In this document: piece after piece, positions 1 through 12,300 of the stretch
How the letters are laid out: each line of letters opens with the position of its first letter
How positions within the stretch are numbered: the stretch's first letter is position 1
From: Atopsyche davidsoni
Lineage: Eukaryota; Arthropoda; Insecta; Trichoptera; Hydrobiosidae
Length of the DNA: 64,000 nucleotides
Reading direction: 5' to 3'
Assembly (NCBI GenBank): GCA_022113835.1
Contig: JAILWY010000008.1
Location: 7,444,501 to 7,508,500, forward strand
Notes under the pieces: model-generated
What the model saw: the letters and a program-made list of their open reading frames with translations, nothing else
Database searches by the model: none
Told to the model about the DNA's origin: nothing
Translations under genes and position numbers: made by a program

Positions 1-217
1 TGAAAGGCACTGGAAATTTTTTTCTGTTTTTTATGCAACGGGTACGCGAGTGTGTTACATATTATTACCTGTAAGCACTTTGATTTTATATGGATGTGCC
101 CAGAACGATTACCTTGATGAGTTTTCGCACATTTTCTTTAAGTGCAGCAATACCTTCCGGTCTCTCTGATACTGTAACAGGTGACTTGGCGGCTACATAA
201 GGCTGTGCGGGACTTAC

Positions 218-342
218 GTGGCTTCAGAAGGCACCGCCTGCTCCCCGATCAGCTTCTCGGCCTTGGCTTGGGGCGGGGGGTAGGGCTGGATGAGAGGCTG
301 CGTGTGGTACACCACCCCGGGTATCAGGTCCTCGATGTCGTC
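218..342 (-). CDS. ADAMTS-like exon G: linker after TSR3 (last exon in window)
   Basis: The exon is 125 bp (41 codons plus two bases), with acceptor TTTTTTCAG and strong donor AC/GTAAGT. The peptide starts DDIEDLIPGVVY, passes through a PYPPPQ motif and ends KAEKLIGEQAVPSEA. It has no cysteines and forms the linker between TSR3 and whatever follows below position 1. If the donor is not used, the reading frame runs into TAA two codons later (GCC ACG TAA), so intron retention would end the protein right after TSR3 and the linker. Confidence 0.87.
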
Positions 343-3300
343 CTGAAAAAAGACACATTCACGCGAAATAACTAAAAAAATACTCTACCCTTAATTGTTT
401 TTTTAATTTCTGCGAAACAAGCAAAAACTAAAACTGTGCCTGAAAGCATAAAATTTGTTCAAAGAGAAACTTGCTGTTGGTTGTCTTGGGAAAAATATAT
501 GAAAAAAACAGCATTGGAAGAAGAAAGTTAAGACAGTTAACCACTCGTTAAGACATCAAAAATGCTTGTTTGTTACGTTTAACTTGTTTTTTTATTCTGT
601 AATGGCAATATTATCATTCAAAGCACTGTTATATTTTATTTATATAGATTTAATCTTTGGTGACGGCCAAACCAGTTTAGTAGAGTCGAATAAAAATATA
701 GAAGTGTTGATAAAAAAAAATATTTATCTAAAGTTTCGTTGTTCATGTTTATGTTATGAGTTTTTTTTTTTTTTTTTTATATATAGGTTTGGTACCTTGC
801 TTGTTATATACAAGGTTTTTTGTTACAATTTGGGGAAACTTTCCAAACTAGTCGATCGAATTGATCTATATATGGGAGTGACTGAAGCTACACCCCCTAG
901 TTTATCTTTTTTATGGTACTGACTTCAGGTCATCCAGGCACAGACCTTCCTGTCGGCATTGGCTCTCCAGTTAGTTATGAGTTTATGTATTACGTATTTT
1001 TTTAAAATATAGCACAATTATTTTTTGTTAACCAAAAGAAGACGAAAGGGGTGAAAGGCAACCGGGTAGTAATTTAGTATTTTATCCAAAGGTGCAGTGG
1101 GATATACGACTCCGGGACGCCTCGGAGGCGACACGGGTGTGATGTATTTTATGGTGTGATGATTACCTCGGCGCCACTCTCATGGTAGGTAGGGCAGACT
1201 ATGCCGGTGGAGCAGGGCCTCTGGGAGGGAGGTCTCGGGGAGGGGCCACACGGCCCGGGATCACTCTCCGCCCCCGGGGAGGCTGAGCACTGCACCCCGC
1301 GGACTTGGACCCCACTCCCGCAGGACACCGAGCACTGCAAAACACCATAACATAAACCATCAATTCAATTAATTTTATTGCGAACTAACCCACATCGATA
1401 TGCTTTGATTTTCACAGGTATGTTTCGGCTTCGGTACTGAAATCGGTATCATTCGTAGAACATCTTTAAATTTACACGAAAAAGGCTCCACAGCCGCATA
1501 CACACAATAAACTAATACTGTAAATCATAAAACACAAGTCAACCATCGAAGCAGCAATAGCTGACGCCCAGTTTCTGAAAGGTTAATCACTCAAAGAATA
1601 TTGAAAACAAGCAGACAAATAAAGCTGGTTGGTGGACGATTTTTTTAGGCCAAATTTTAGTATGAGCAAAAAAATTCACTAAAATTTTAACACATATTTT
1701 AACCATGTTCATGCATTTAACTATTAACATTTCGCTAATCTTTGATTAGGAATATCGTGGGCACTATAAAAAAATCGATTTCAGCTCAAATCACCAGTGA
1801 TCAACTAATCTGTGATTAAACGGTTTTTAAAAAAAAAATACAGCATTGCATATTTCCACGCGATTGTATTATAACGTATAATAAAAGTAACCGATAGTGT
1901 AATATGTGATATGCTCGATTTATGTAGTTTGATAGGTCAGATATTTGCACGTGCTAATTTCTGATAATACAAATAGCAAAGAAATATACATATTTATTAT
2001 TCAATAATCGAAGCTTTTGTATAAGAGGATTGAGTATTTGCGGATAAACAATAATTTCAGTTTTGTATACCTACATATTTATGAAAATATAACTAAATAA
2101 ATAATTTTATATAAGTTTTGAAATTTCTTCGACTACAAGAATAGCATCTGAATATATATTTTTAGAAAAAGCTCTTGACTTTATCTTATTAAATACGGGC
2201 TAAGTATTTTTATTGATCGCCTTGTATTGCCGTACGTTTTAAGTTGATTATGAGATATAATGGCAATGTGTAGGAATATTCATAATTCGTAAAGGTCGTA
2301 TCACTTTGTGCACGTTTAGAAATTAATACAAGGAAATGCAGGAAGTATGTGATCCATTAGAGTGGCCCTGCTGCCTCTCTTGCATGCCAAATTTCAAAGG
2401 AAGCTTATTAAGGACCTAATCAAATAATGAGGCGGCGCTTTTCCGTGGAATTTTCTCCTCGATTTTAGAAGCACTCTGTCCCATATAATCTCAGAGAGAA
2501 TTTTAACTCATGCAAGGTAATGCTAATGTCGCAAGGTAATACAGGTACGCCCGAATCAGGGAAATCGTTCTCAACCCAAGTGCTTCAACGTTTATTGGTA
2601 ATACAGAAATGCAAAATCGAGAGTTTAGGGTCACTTGTCAGGACGGGAATCGAACCGGGGATACTGAGCCAAAAGGCAAGCAGCATTAATAAAAAAAGCA
2701 CCGGTGGTAAATAAATTCATACGGAGGTCGGCATAATCTATTTATAAACAGGTTATCCATAGCGTTTAAGGTTGGTCGGTAGCAAAAAACGGAGTAAAGT
2801 AACAGAAAACGCATCGTCGGGGAATATTCCCAGAATCAATCTCAATTTGCGTGACGTGTCGGAAGTGACGTCATCAGCCGCCATTTTGTTTGGGAACATC
2901 CGGTTTCAGCCGAGAGGGCGCAGCTGCCGGCTCGGGGGCGTGCATTACCTTTGTAATTAGTATTTTATATTTACCCGTGTATTTTTTATGATACATCACA
3001 TGCCGAAGAAAAGGTTTTTGTATTCCAGTCTCTGGGTTGCCGAAATCGTTTGTACTGCTCACATTGTTGACGGGAGCTGGCAACTGCTGCCGCTGGTGCC
3101 GCTAGCAATCGACACAAAATTAATGTGGCATTCATTGCTTTTGTAGATTAAAAAATATCATATCAAAGTATTCATATAAGATGGAGAACAGCCAGTCGAG
3201 ACAAAGCCTATTTATACAGCATTGTGTTTTTCTACTTTTCATGCCACAGGAGGCAACAAATACAAATACGCGGTGGTTAGGAGATAACGAAATATATACA

Positions 3301-6300
3301 TAGCAGTGTAACAAATTAAACCAAGTCTATCGTGGAAACAATAAAAGGATTGAAATGTTGTTCTTATAAATACATTAAACATATAATACATCTTTCGATT
3401 GGGTTATGTTACCAAATATATACAATTTAAATAATCAAAATATGGTTTATCGCCGACGTTGTGCAAATATTGCATTAATCTCTTAATACACAAGAAAAGC
3501 CCAAAACCCGATGCTTATCAAAGTGTTTTGGTAATTTATCCGCAAAGGTTACGTATAATCCGATATGGGAAATATAAAATATACATAACACACGATGAAT
3601 TTGGTTATCTGACAGAAGAAACTCGCGATAATCGATGTACTGAGGCGCGGCCAGAACTATTTAGCAAATGCAGTACTATTTATAAAAAAAACAACAATCA
3701 AATCTTATAAAAAGTTAGCGACCGATATTTGCTAATATAAAACTCTATTAAACATAGAAATCTGTATTTTAATACGTTAAAAGGGCAGCGGCATAATTGT
3801 GCAGATTTTTATACTAAAGTCATTTCAAAATACAAACCGGCGATACGACACGGCAACACATCCCAAAGAGGCGTCAAATAATCATATCAATCACATAAGT
3901 GTGAATAATGAAAGTAACCGCGTCGAAACTTCAGGCCATTATCATACAAATGTATCTCACGGCAGAAATTCTAAGCGGGGCGTTATTCTCTCGCACGCTT
4001 TAATTTGATATTTTTTACGACAGTGCCGTAAGGGCAGGGAAAAAATGGCTCGTGTTTTTCAAGCAACACTCCGTGTCCTCGCATATCTTTGTTTTGTAGT
4101 GCGGCAACACCGCCGTGAAAATAATATCACAAGGTGGGAATGAATATTTTAAGAAGAACGCCTGCATACCCCAAATAGGTCAACGTAAAGCTGACTACAC
4201 GCGCGGCCACTCCACCGACAATCAAATGGTAATTAACCGATAGATTCCAGTATTCTGGGGGTTTTTTTTTGTGGTTAAGCCTAAACAACACAAATTTGCC
4301 AAATATATATATAATATTTTTAAATATTCGTCTGAGGAAGCTTTCAAAAGGCGAAAGCGCTGAAAAGCATTTACAGTCTTCTGGCCATTTGGAGTATCTC
4401 AAATTAAATCAGCCTATCGTGGATTTATAGGTATGTTTTTATTTCAATATTGGAGTGATAATGTGATCGAGGAGTCTATAAGTCATAGTTTTGATGGTCA
4501 CAGGTGGAAGTGTTACATCATGAGTTGTTACGTTTCCGGTATTAGCATGATTAGAAAGCACGGAAAGCCTGTTTCAGTATTTGACAATCGTTTGTGCTTA
4601 ATCAATGTTTTCTCTGAAGAATCTCTTAGAAATAAATTTCACGGATTTATATATTTATATAGTATATAAATATAAAATAATCTAAGATAGAATTTTCGTT
4701 ATAATGGGCATATCATTATATTTGTTTTAAAACATTTTTCTGAAAATTTCGGTTTTCTGTGAATTCGTTATATTTGATATTTTTGGTATATAAAAAAAAA
4801 AAATCTGATGCATGTCTAATATCATTAATATCCATAGAAATAACAGATCTTAAATGTACGGCTTTTAATTATAATATTTATATAGTCGTTATTCGCAATA
4901 TACAGTTCTGCAAATTCATTCACGTATTCATATTTAGCACCATCGTTTTTATAAAACTATGTTATTACATTTGTAAAAACATAATATTTTTATTCAATGA
5001 TAAAAAATTACCATGTAAGTGAAAAACGTTAAGAACCTAGTTTCTATGGAAATCTTATACCGAGGTCAAACCCATCGTTAGATTCAGACTCCAGGGATTT
5101 ACAACCCTAAAGACATTTAAGCAAGACCCTTTATTATAATTTACTGCTCACACTTTATTTATCTGCTATATACAAGAAAGTCTATTATAAAGCCGCATGG
5201 AGGTCTTGTTCGTCTATAAATGAGACCATCAGCCTCCTCAATACATCATCATATAATAAACAACGCAATGAATGCTCATTATCAGAAAAAAACTTTATAC
5301 AAAGCTATAAAATATAAAATACTTTAAAAAAGTGGAATTTTTAAGGAAGTGTTTATGATTTCAAACTTAAGTTCAAATAATAAATTTATGACTTTATAAC
5401 TCTTTTATCTGCGGCCGAGGAGCGACTGACGATGATTTATGCAATGTGAAAGGCTTTGGCGCACAAAAATCTCATAAAATATGTCATTAGGTCGTAAAAG
5501 TTTTACAACGGATATAATAAGAGAATATGTCGTTTAAAATTCACAAACGACCCCACCGTGCATTTCTCAGTATCGATTAATATTCACATGGCATTATGCG
5601 AATTGCATATTCATCTGGAGGCTCGTGTTTTTTCTTTGCGGCTCTTAATTACTCGCATACGCGAGCGCATTAATATCTCCACCGCACTGTGGGCCAAATC
5701 GCCATTCAGGCGGACAAATAAAAAAAAAATTATAATTAAAATAATAACAATGACTAGTAAACATTCTAATTCTTAAATTTATATTACGCAAAAATACAAT
5801 TTTATTTTTGGTAAGATCGGATGATCCCTTGAAATCCGGCGAGTCCCAGCGTTGATTCAAAAGTAGGCTATAGCTGGAGGTTGTATGTGTGTCTTCTATT
5901 CGGAATAGCAAACTTCAGAGCATCAAAAACCTTCCAGCCCCCTTTGAACACTAAACACTGAAAACAGCTTTATGTGCATTTGGACTATTCAATGCATCAA
6001 CATATAAGAGGGATGTTCAATATATATTTTTATTTGCGTATCAAATAAAATTAGAACTTCATTTTATTGAGATTTTTTATATGTTCGTTACGCTTTAATA
6101 TTAAAAACATTCGATTCGATATAATTTTTTTTATACATCCTATAGATAGGGTCTAAGGTACTAAAAATATTTAATTAAAAAAAAATCATTACTAAACACA
6201 ATGAATATGTGAAATCATTTGGATTCTTTTTTTTTTAAACTAGACATTTTCTTCCCTTGTCTTAGAGCTTAAAATATTATATTTTTACTACAAGTTGTGC

Positions 6301-9300
6301 TATAAACTGCACAGTGAAAATTTTCAGAAGAAACTACTTGCAAGTATATTTAAGCAAGTATATTTAAATTTTGATCATTAAATTGAATATGAATAGCTAT
6401 GAGTGATATTTCCACATATAGATTTTTATTGGTGACCGGTTTCGCCAACCTTTTACATTGGCATTTTCAAACTGAAAAAAAAATGGAATTTCACCCAGTA
6501 CTCTCTGTCAAAAATATTGAATTTCTACATACAAGATAATATAAAAAACGAGTATAAAACTAAGAAGCAAAATTTATACTTTTTGACCTATTTTTTGAAC
6601 ATAGTCGACAAACAAACGTGCCACTGACCCTCCATGTAGTATTCATATTATACATATTCTCAGTGAACACCCGGTATCTATATAGGCGATTATACAGCAT
6701 TGCGATATGCAAAGGCAGATGAATTTCACTAAGAACTCTCTGACAAAAATATTGGATTTCTACATACAAGATAATATAAAAAAACGAGTATAAAACAAAG
6801 AAGCAAAATTTAAACTTTTTGACCTATTTTGTGAACGTGCCACTGACCCTCCATGTAGTATTCATACTATACATATTCTCAGTGAACACCCGGTATCTAT
6901 ATAGGCGATTATACAGCATTGCGATAGGCAAAGGCAGATCCTGAATGTCGCAGCTGACCTTTTATTGTCAGTCCCGCTTGCGTGGAAAATATACATTTCA
7001 AAGTACATTCTGAACGTCCTGCGAATATCATACATAGCAAAGTTCCAATCGGGCCACTTCCCCGGCCTGCAGCCGCCATCTTCTCTCGAGAATCACATCC
7101 GGTTCTTCTCTTTGAGCCGTGGGAAATCGAACGCCTCGGAGGCTCCGCCAAAGGGGCGTTTACTTTGTGGCAATTGCCAAGGTGAAAGGTTCAGCTGCCG
7201 CCGTTTTGTTTTTTTTTTTTTTTTTTTTTGCGCTTTATTTTTTACAGCGTCAACGGATGTCGACAGTCGTTTTACTGAGAGTTTCGTTTTGGAAATAAAA
7301 TGGAGCCGAAAATGGGGAAAATTAAAAAAAAAGAAACGTATGAATGAAATACACTGTCACCATTGTCAAAGCATCACTCGAATGTATATATATATATATA
7401 TTTTACTTAAGGATTATATAATATAATTACTTGTTTCAAATTGAAATTTTGTTGTGATCTAACAACGAAGAGTCTGTGAATGTATTTCTATTTCTTGATA
7501 GACATTTTTAATATTTTTACTTGATACATTGATGGCGAAATTAAAATTAATGTGTAATAAGAATATTTTGTTAATTTATGATACGGGTATCAGTTATTCT
7601 AATATAAACCATATATTTATGTTTCTCGATATATATGCAATATGCAATAAATAATGAGGGGGTGTTTTTAATAAATGCCTATATTTTGGTAAATTGATAG
7701 TGCATTATTTAGATACAATATTTTTTTATAATTTCTATATAATTATTTTATCGAGGATTTTAATGGTGGTCGTATTATTTAAATAAATAGTGCAGGCAGG
7801 TGTTTACTTGAAATTTCAGGTATTTGCTTGAAGTAAAGGGTAAAAAAATGACATTTATTTTCATAACGAAGCAACACAAAACGATAGAAACCGCGTTAAA
7901 AATGTAACAATGCACGTAAAGGGGGGGAAGGGGGGGGGGGGGTTGGTGACATAATTACACGGTGTACCGGAAGTGAGAGTACTGCGGGAGGCTCAAAGGA
8001 CTTAATCTTCAGCCTTTCACGGACATGAGCGCACTCAGGGGCGGTTCACTCCGGCGACGGAACGGATTCACCTATATTTTCAGGATTTTTCAGGATTTTC
8101 AGGATGCAGAAACACTGAAGGCGTGTTTTTGAAACTTTGGCATCGCAATACCATAAAATGTTATCAACAAATATGAAACACCTAGAAAATTATGAACATT
8201 TCTATTTTTACTTTTTCAGACAACCTGAAGCTTGACAGTCTGAAAAATATGTAGAAAAGCGGAAACATTTACAAGCATTTTTTTAAATTTTCCTTCATAT
8301 TCATATTTGTTGTTTAAATATGGAGTATCAAAAATTAAACCAGCATATCGTAGATAAAATTTAGATTCAAGGCTAGAAATGCTGCGTTTCTCTTCTGTAC
8401 CGTTTCTAGCACTAAATCCCTTATAATGGCTTAACTTCAGAACTGAAAATATAAAAAAATGCGACATAACACCCTATAAAACAGCGTTTCAAATGACGCC
8501 GATCGCAGAACACGCATTTAGAGGTTTTTTTATCCCCATTCCCTCAGATGATGCATTGATTTGTTTCAAAATATTGCTATTAAGAAGTAAAAAAATCAAA
8601 TCAATTTTTTATTCTTAAATAGTAAGTATTTATGCAGAATTATTAGCACTGAGATAAAACATGACATGGTTTTGTACTTCAAAGATTCAATGAATAATTT
8701 TAAATAGGATTATTTACACTTATTGAAAAATGCTTTCGTGAATCTGTTCAATTAGTTAACGATGAAAAAACATTGACTAATAAATATTTACAACAAAGCT
8801 ATCGGATTTTTATTTAAGAAATAAATATAAATAAGCGAATTAGTTTCAACTGTAAAAAAAAAAAGAAAGTAATCCCCCCAAAGAGCATCGAAATCGATGC
8901 CGATGAGGCAAAATAATACCTTCATCGTTAGAAAAATGCAATTTTCCAAATCGAATTTCAGAGAGTATTTCTCAAATTATCAATCGAGGTAAACAGAAAT
9001 TAGCTTCGAGAGTAAAAGAAATCAGCTTTGTGTGCACAGGCGGCAATGCCTTCTTTATGCCAATCAACTTGGCGTCGCTCAGAATCATTTCACATTTCCA
9101 CGGCAAACTGACAGAGCGCGATTTTTCTCTCGAACAAAATAAACACCGGAGCTTTAACTGCAGAGGAGAGCTTTCCCTTTGAAAAGCTCGCCCGCGGAAT
9201 CGACAGCAAGTACCTTCTAAATGGGCCGCACTCGAAGTACTTTCGGATTCAAAGCTCGCGTAGTTGTTGCGGTTGATTTAGAAAATTGATTGAAAGCGTC

Positions 9301-12300
9301 ACTTGTACTTGAGCTTATAATACGACACACTTAAACACCTTTGTTTTTTTTTTATTTTCACGTTAAAACTTGAGCTGTATTCACAGTAGCTAATATTGTT
9401 ATACGGATTCTATTTCGGGTGTCTCTCCTCAAAAGAAGCTGAGCCATGGTTTTATTAGTTTATCTATACCGAAGTTTTGTATTGCTGCTGCCCAATAGCA
9501 ATATTATATAACCCTTTCCTTACAAAGCTCTGGTGTTTAGATCTGATACTCTAGCTGCAGAAATAATAGCAGGAGTCTCCTCACCTTGACAGAGTACATC
9601 ACAATCATTACAAGTCCACTACTCAATTACCGATCCTTTACACACGCTTTGGGTACAGAATGGCAGGCAATGCACTAGCAATGAAGGAATACAAAATATA
9701 CAAATATATATATTTAAGTAGATAGTCTTACATCTCATCGTACGACGTTTATATCATAAATCGAGTTATCATTTAAAACGTACATTACAATGATTTTTTT
9801 TGGAATCTCTAAATAATCAGCCAAGGTTACAACTTATTAGGACTAATAGCTCATTGAATATTAATTATAATAATACTAGTAGAAATTAGTGGCTAGGATT
9901 GTCGATCTTTGACTGAGAGTTTGCAGGTTCGATAATCCCTTAATGCGTAATTTATAGACAGAAGCCTACGATTGTTTAAATAAAATAATTGTTTTGCCTT
10001 AAAACTCCACGTCAGTGTAAAATATAATATATAATTTTTGATTATAACATAATTTATTCACGACTACGTGTCGTGATAATTTTTTCCGCAATCAATTAAT
10101 ATAGCAAATATAATCGTGTGTACTGAAACGAAAGCCGACATGGGAAAACATTTATGCGAAATTTATTTGTTCCTTTGTGAATCGGTAGTACTTGTTCAGA
10201 AAGGGGGCCGCGGGGTCGCAATGTTGAGAGCCCCTGCGCTGATTGAAGCAGCTGGCAACACTGGCCGACGTGAGGCGCCTGCCTATGGAAAACCAACCAC
10301 CACCTGCAAACACTCCAACACTCGGGGTCTAAGTTCAATGTTTGAGGGACGTGTCCTTTATCCACGGTTATTTAAAAAAAATAACAAATAAACATATATA
10401 TTTTTAATCTATTTCAAACTTTACATAAAAAAATAATCTAGATTTTGATTAAAAATATGGCATAACATTAATTTTAATCTTGTTGAGGGACAAGGCATTT
10501 GATTCGCGAAGATTCATTATTACAATGATAAAAGTACCTTTGTATTTTGTCTTCACTTGGAGTTTGTTAAAATTATTTGCATTACTAGTTTTGACCCAAA
10601 ACACTGGGTTATCATCAGATGCATAACTAAAGCATGCGAATAATTTTAATAAACTCCAAGTGAAGACAAAATACAAAGGTACTTTTATCATTATATTAAT
10701 GTTAATAATGAAAGTTTGTTTAGATATTCAATGCATCACATTTGTGAATAACTGTGAGTGTGATAGTGTTTTTGTGCAAAAATATGGCATAATAATTTTA
10801 TTTTTTGAAAATTTGATTAATTACGTATATTTTACATAGCAATTAATATGCTTTAATTTTGGCCATAGAAATATAATCGGTGTTTTGAATGATAACTTTA
10901 AAACGCCATAGAAAAGACAGAGTAATTCAAATAAATAATCACTACACCACAGTTATTTTATGATTAATTCATTCATTTTGATTCCAGTTCAATATTTCTT
11001 GTATATGATTTTTAAAAACTTGTACAGTAACAGTAGATTTTTTTGTCGTCTTTTGATCGCATATAGATAAAATTCACTGTATATATATTACTTACATAAA
11101 ACTTAAGGTTATGCCATCATTAGTGGTTTACCACTTGTACGAAATAAATTTTACTGGATAACACGCAATTAGAAGGCAATATAACATAATAGTGATGGCA
11201 AATGAAATGCTTTGCGCTCGGTTTATGTGATTGTGTTATTTCGGATGGGGACATTTTTACGAGTTCAAATATCAAAAAGTAATCAAATCGGATCTTAAAG
11301 ATTTGGGATTTATTTTCCTCTTATTCCATCGATACAAAGGAAATTATAATCACGAGCAGGGCTTCCCGCTGGCGGTTGAAAGAAACGTATCTGATTTGAT
11401 TTTGATCAGTTTTCATTTTTATTATTGCAAAATGAAAGAATAATTCCGAGTTTCCTTGTCCAAATCGAATTTCTGTTTTGGTTTTATTGGATTCCGCTGT
11501 GCATTATTTTTTATTTGTAAAAAATACACTGCTTTTTGTCGAATATGTAGAGTATATATATGCTCAAAAAAACTCTTCTTTATAAGCGAAATTCTTTTTG
11601 GTTAAATAACATAAAATACGCTTTTACATTTACTCGCATTTTTTTCTAGTAATAAAATTAAACGATCGTTTTTCTTACGCAGTGTTATGATGTGAGTGGA
11701 TAATTGATGAAAATTATATAAACAAATTAAATAAACAAATAATTGTACTCGTATTTTATGACTGCATTTATTTCAAACTCGATAAATTTGTAACCCGTTT
11801 CGGAGAAAACTTCAAAGACCCACTATTGGTCTGAAGGCACCGCCATCTTGTCTAAAGGCTTGACCGAAGGTGAAGCCTTACAATGGATATTCGGATTCAT
11901 GGGCATTTCACAAAAGGTCCCAGCCCGAGAACACTCAAGAATCCAAATAATCTCTATATATATATTTATAATGTAAATATATACAAAAATGGATAATGCA
12001 TGGTGAATAATTTTAAATGTACGTACAAAATAATTATAATAAAAAAAAATCCCGTGAATGCCGGATTCGTCTCCGGGGTCAAAGAGACCGTAACCCTTGG
12101 CGGCCGTAAAAATATTATTTATTTTTAAGCGATATTGTCCCGGCGGAATGGCGTGTCTGGGGGCTTTATGGGAAGGTTCTATGTTTATTCCGCCCCTCGT
12201 GCCGATTGCCTTCCATTTTATCGAGCGGGTTTATTTTGTTTATTCTTCGGAATTTTGTGTGTCTTTTTAGTGTTTCTAAAAGAAATTGCCGGCTTATGGA

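Noticed and set aside
566..922. 118-codon plus-strand frame rich in F, Y and L
   Set aside because: Pure AT-rich composition with a poly-phenylalanine run from a T tract; no coding signal, located in an intron on the opposite strand.
7383..7401. Short AT dinucleotide run as a notable repeat
   Set aside because: Too short to be informative; ordinary for this AT-rich DNA.
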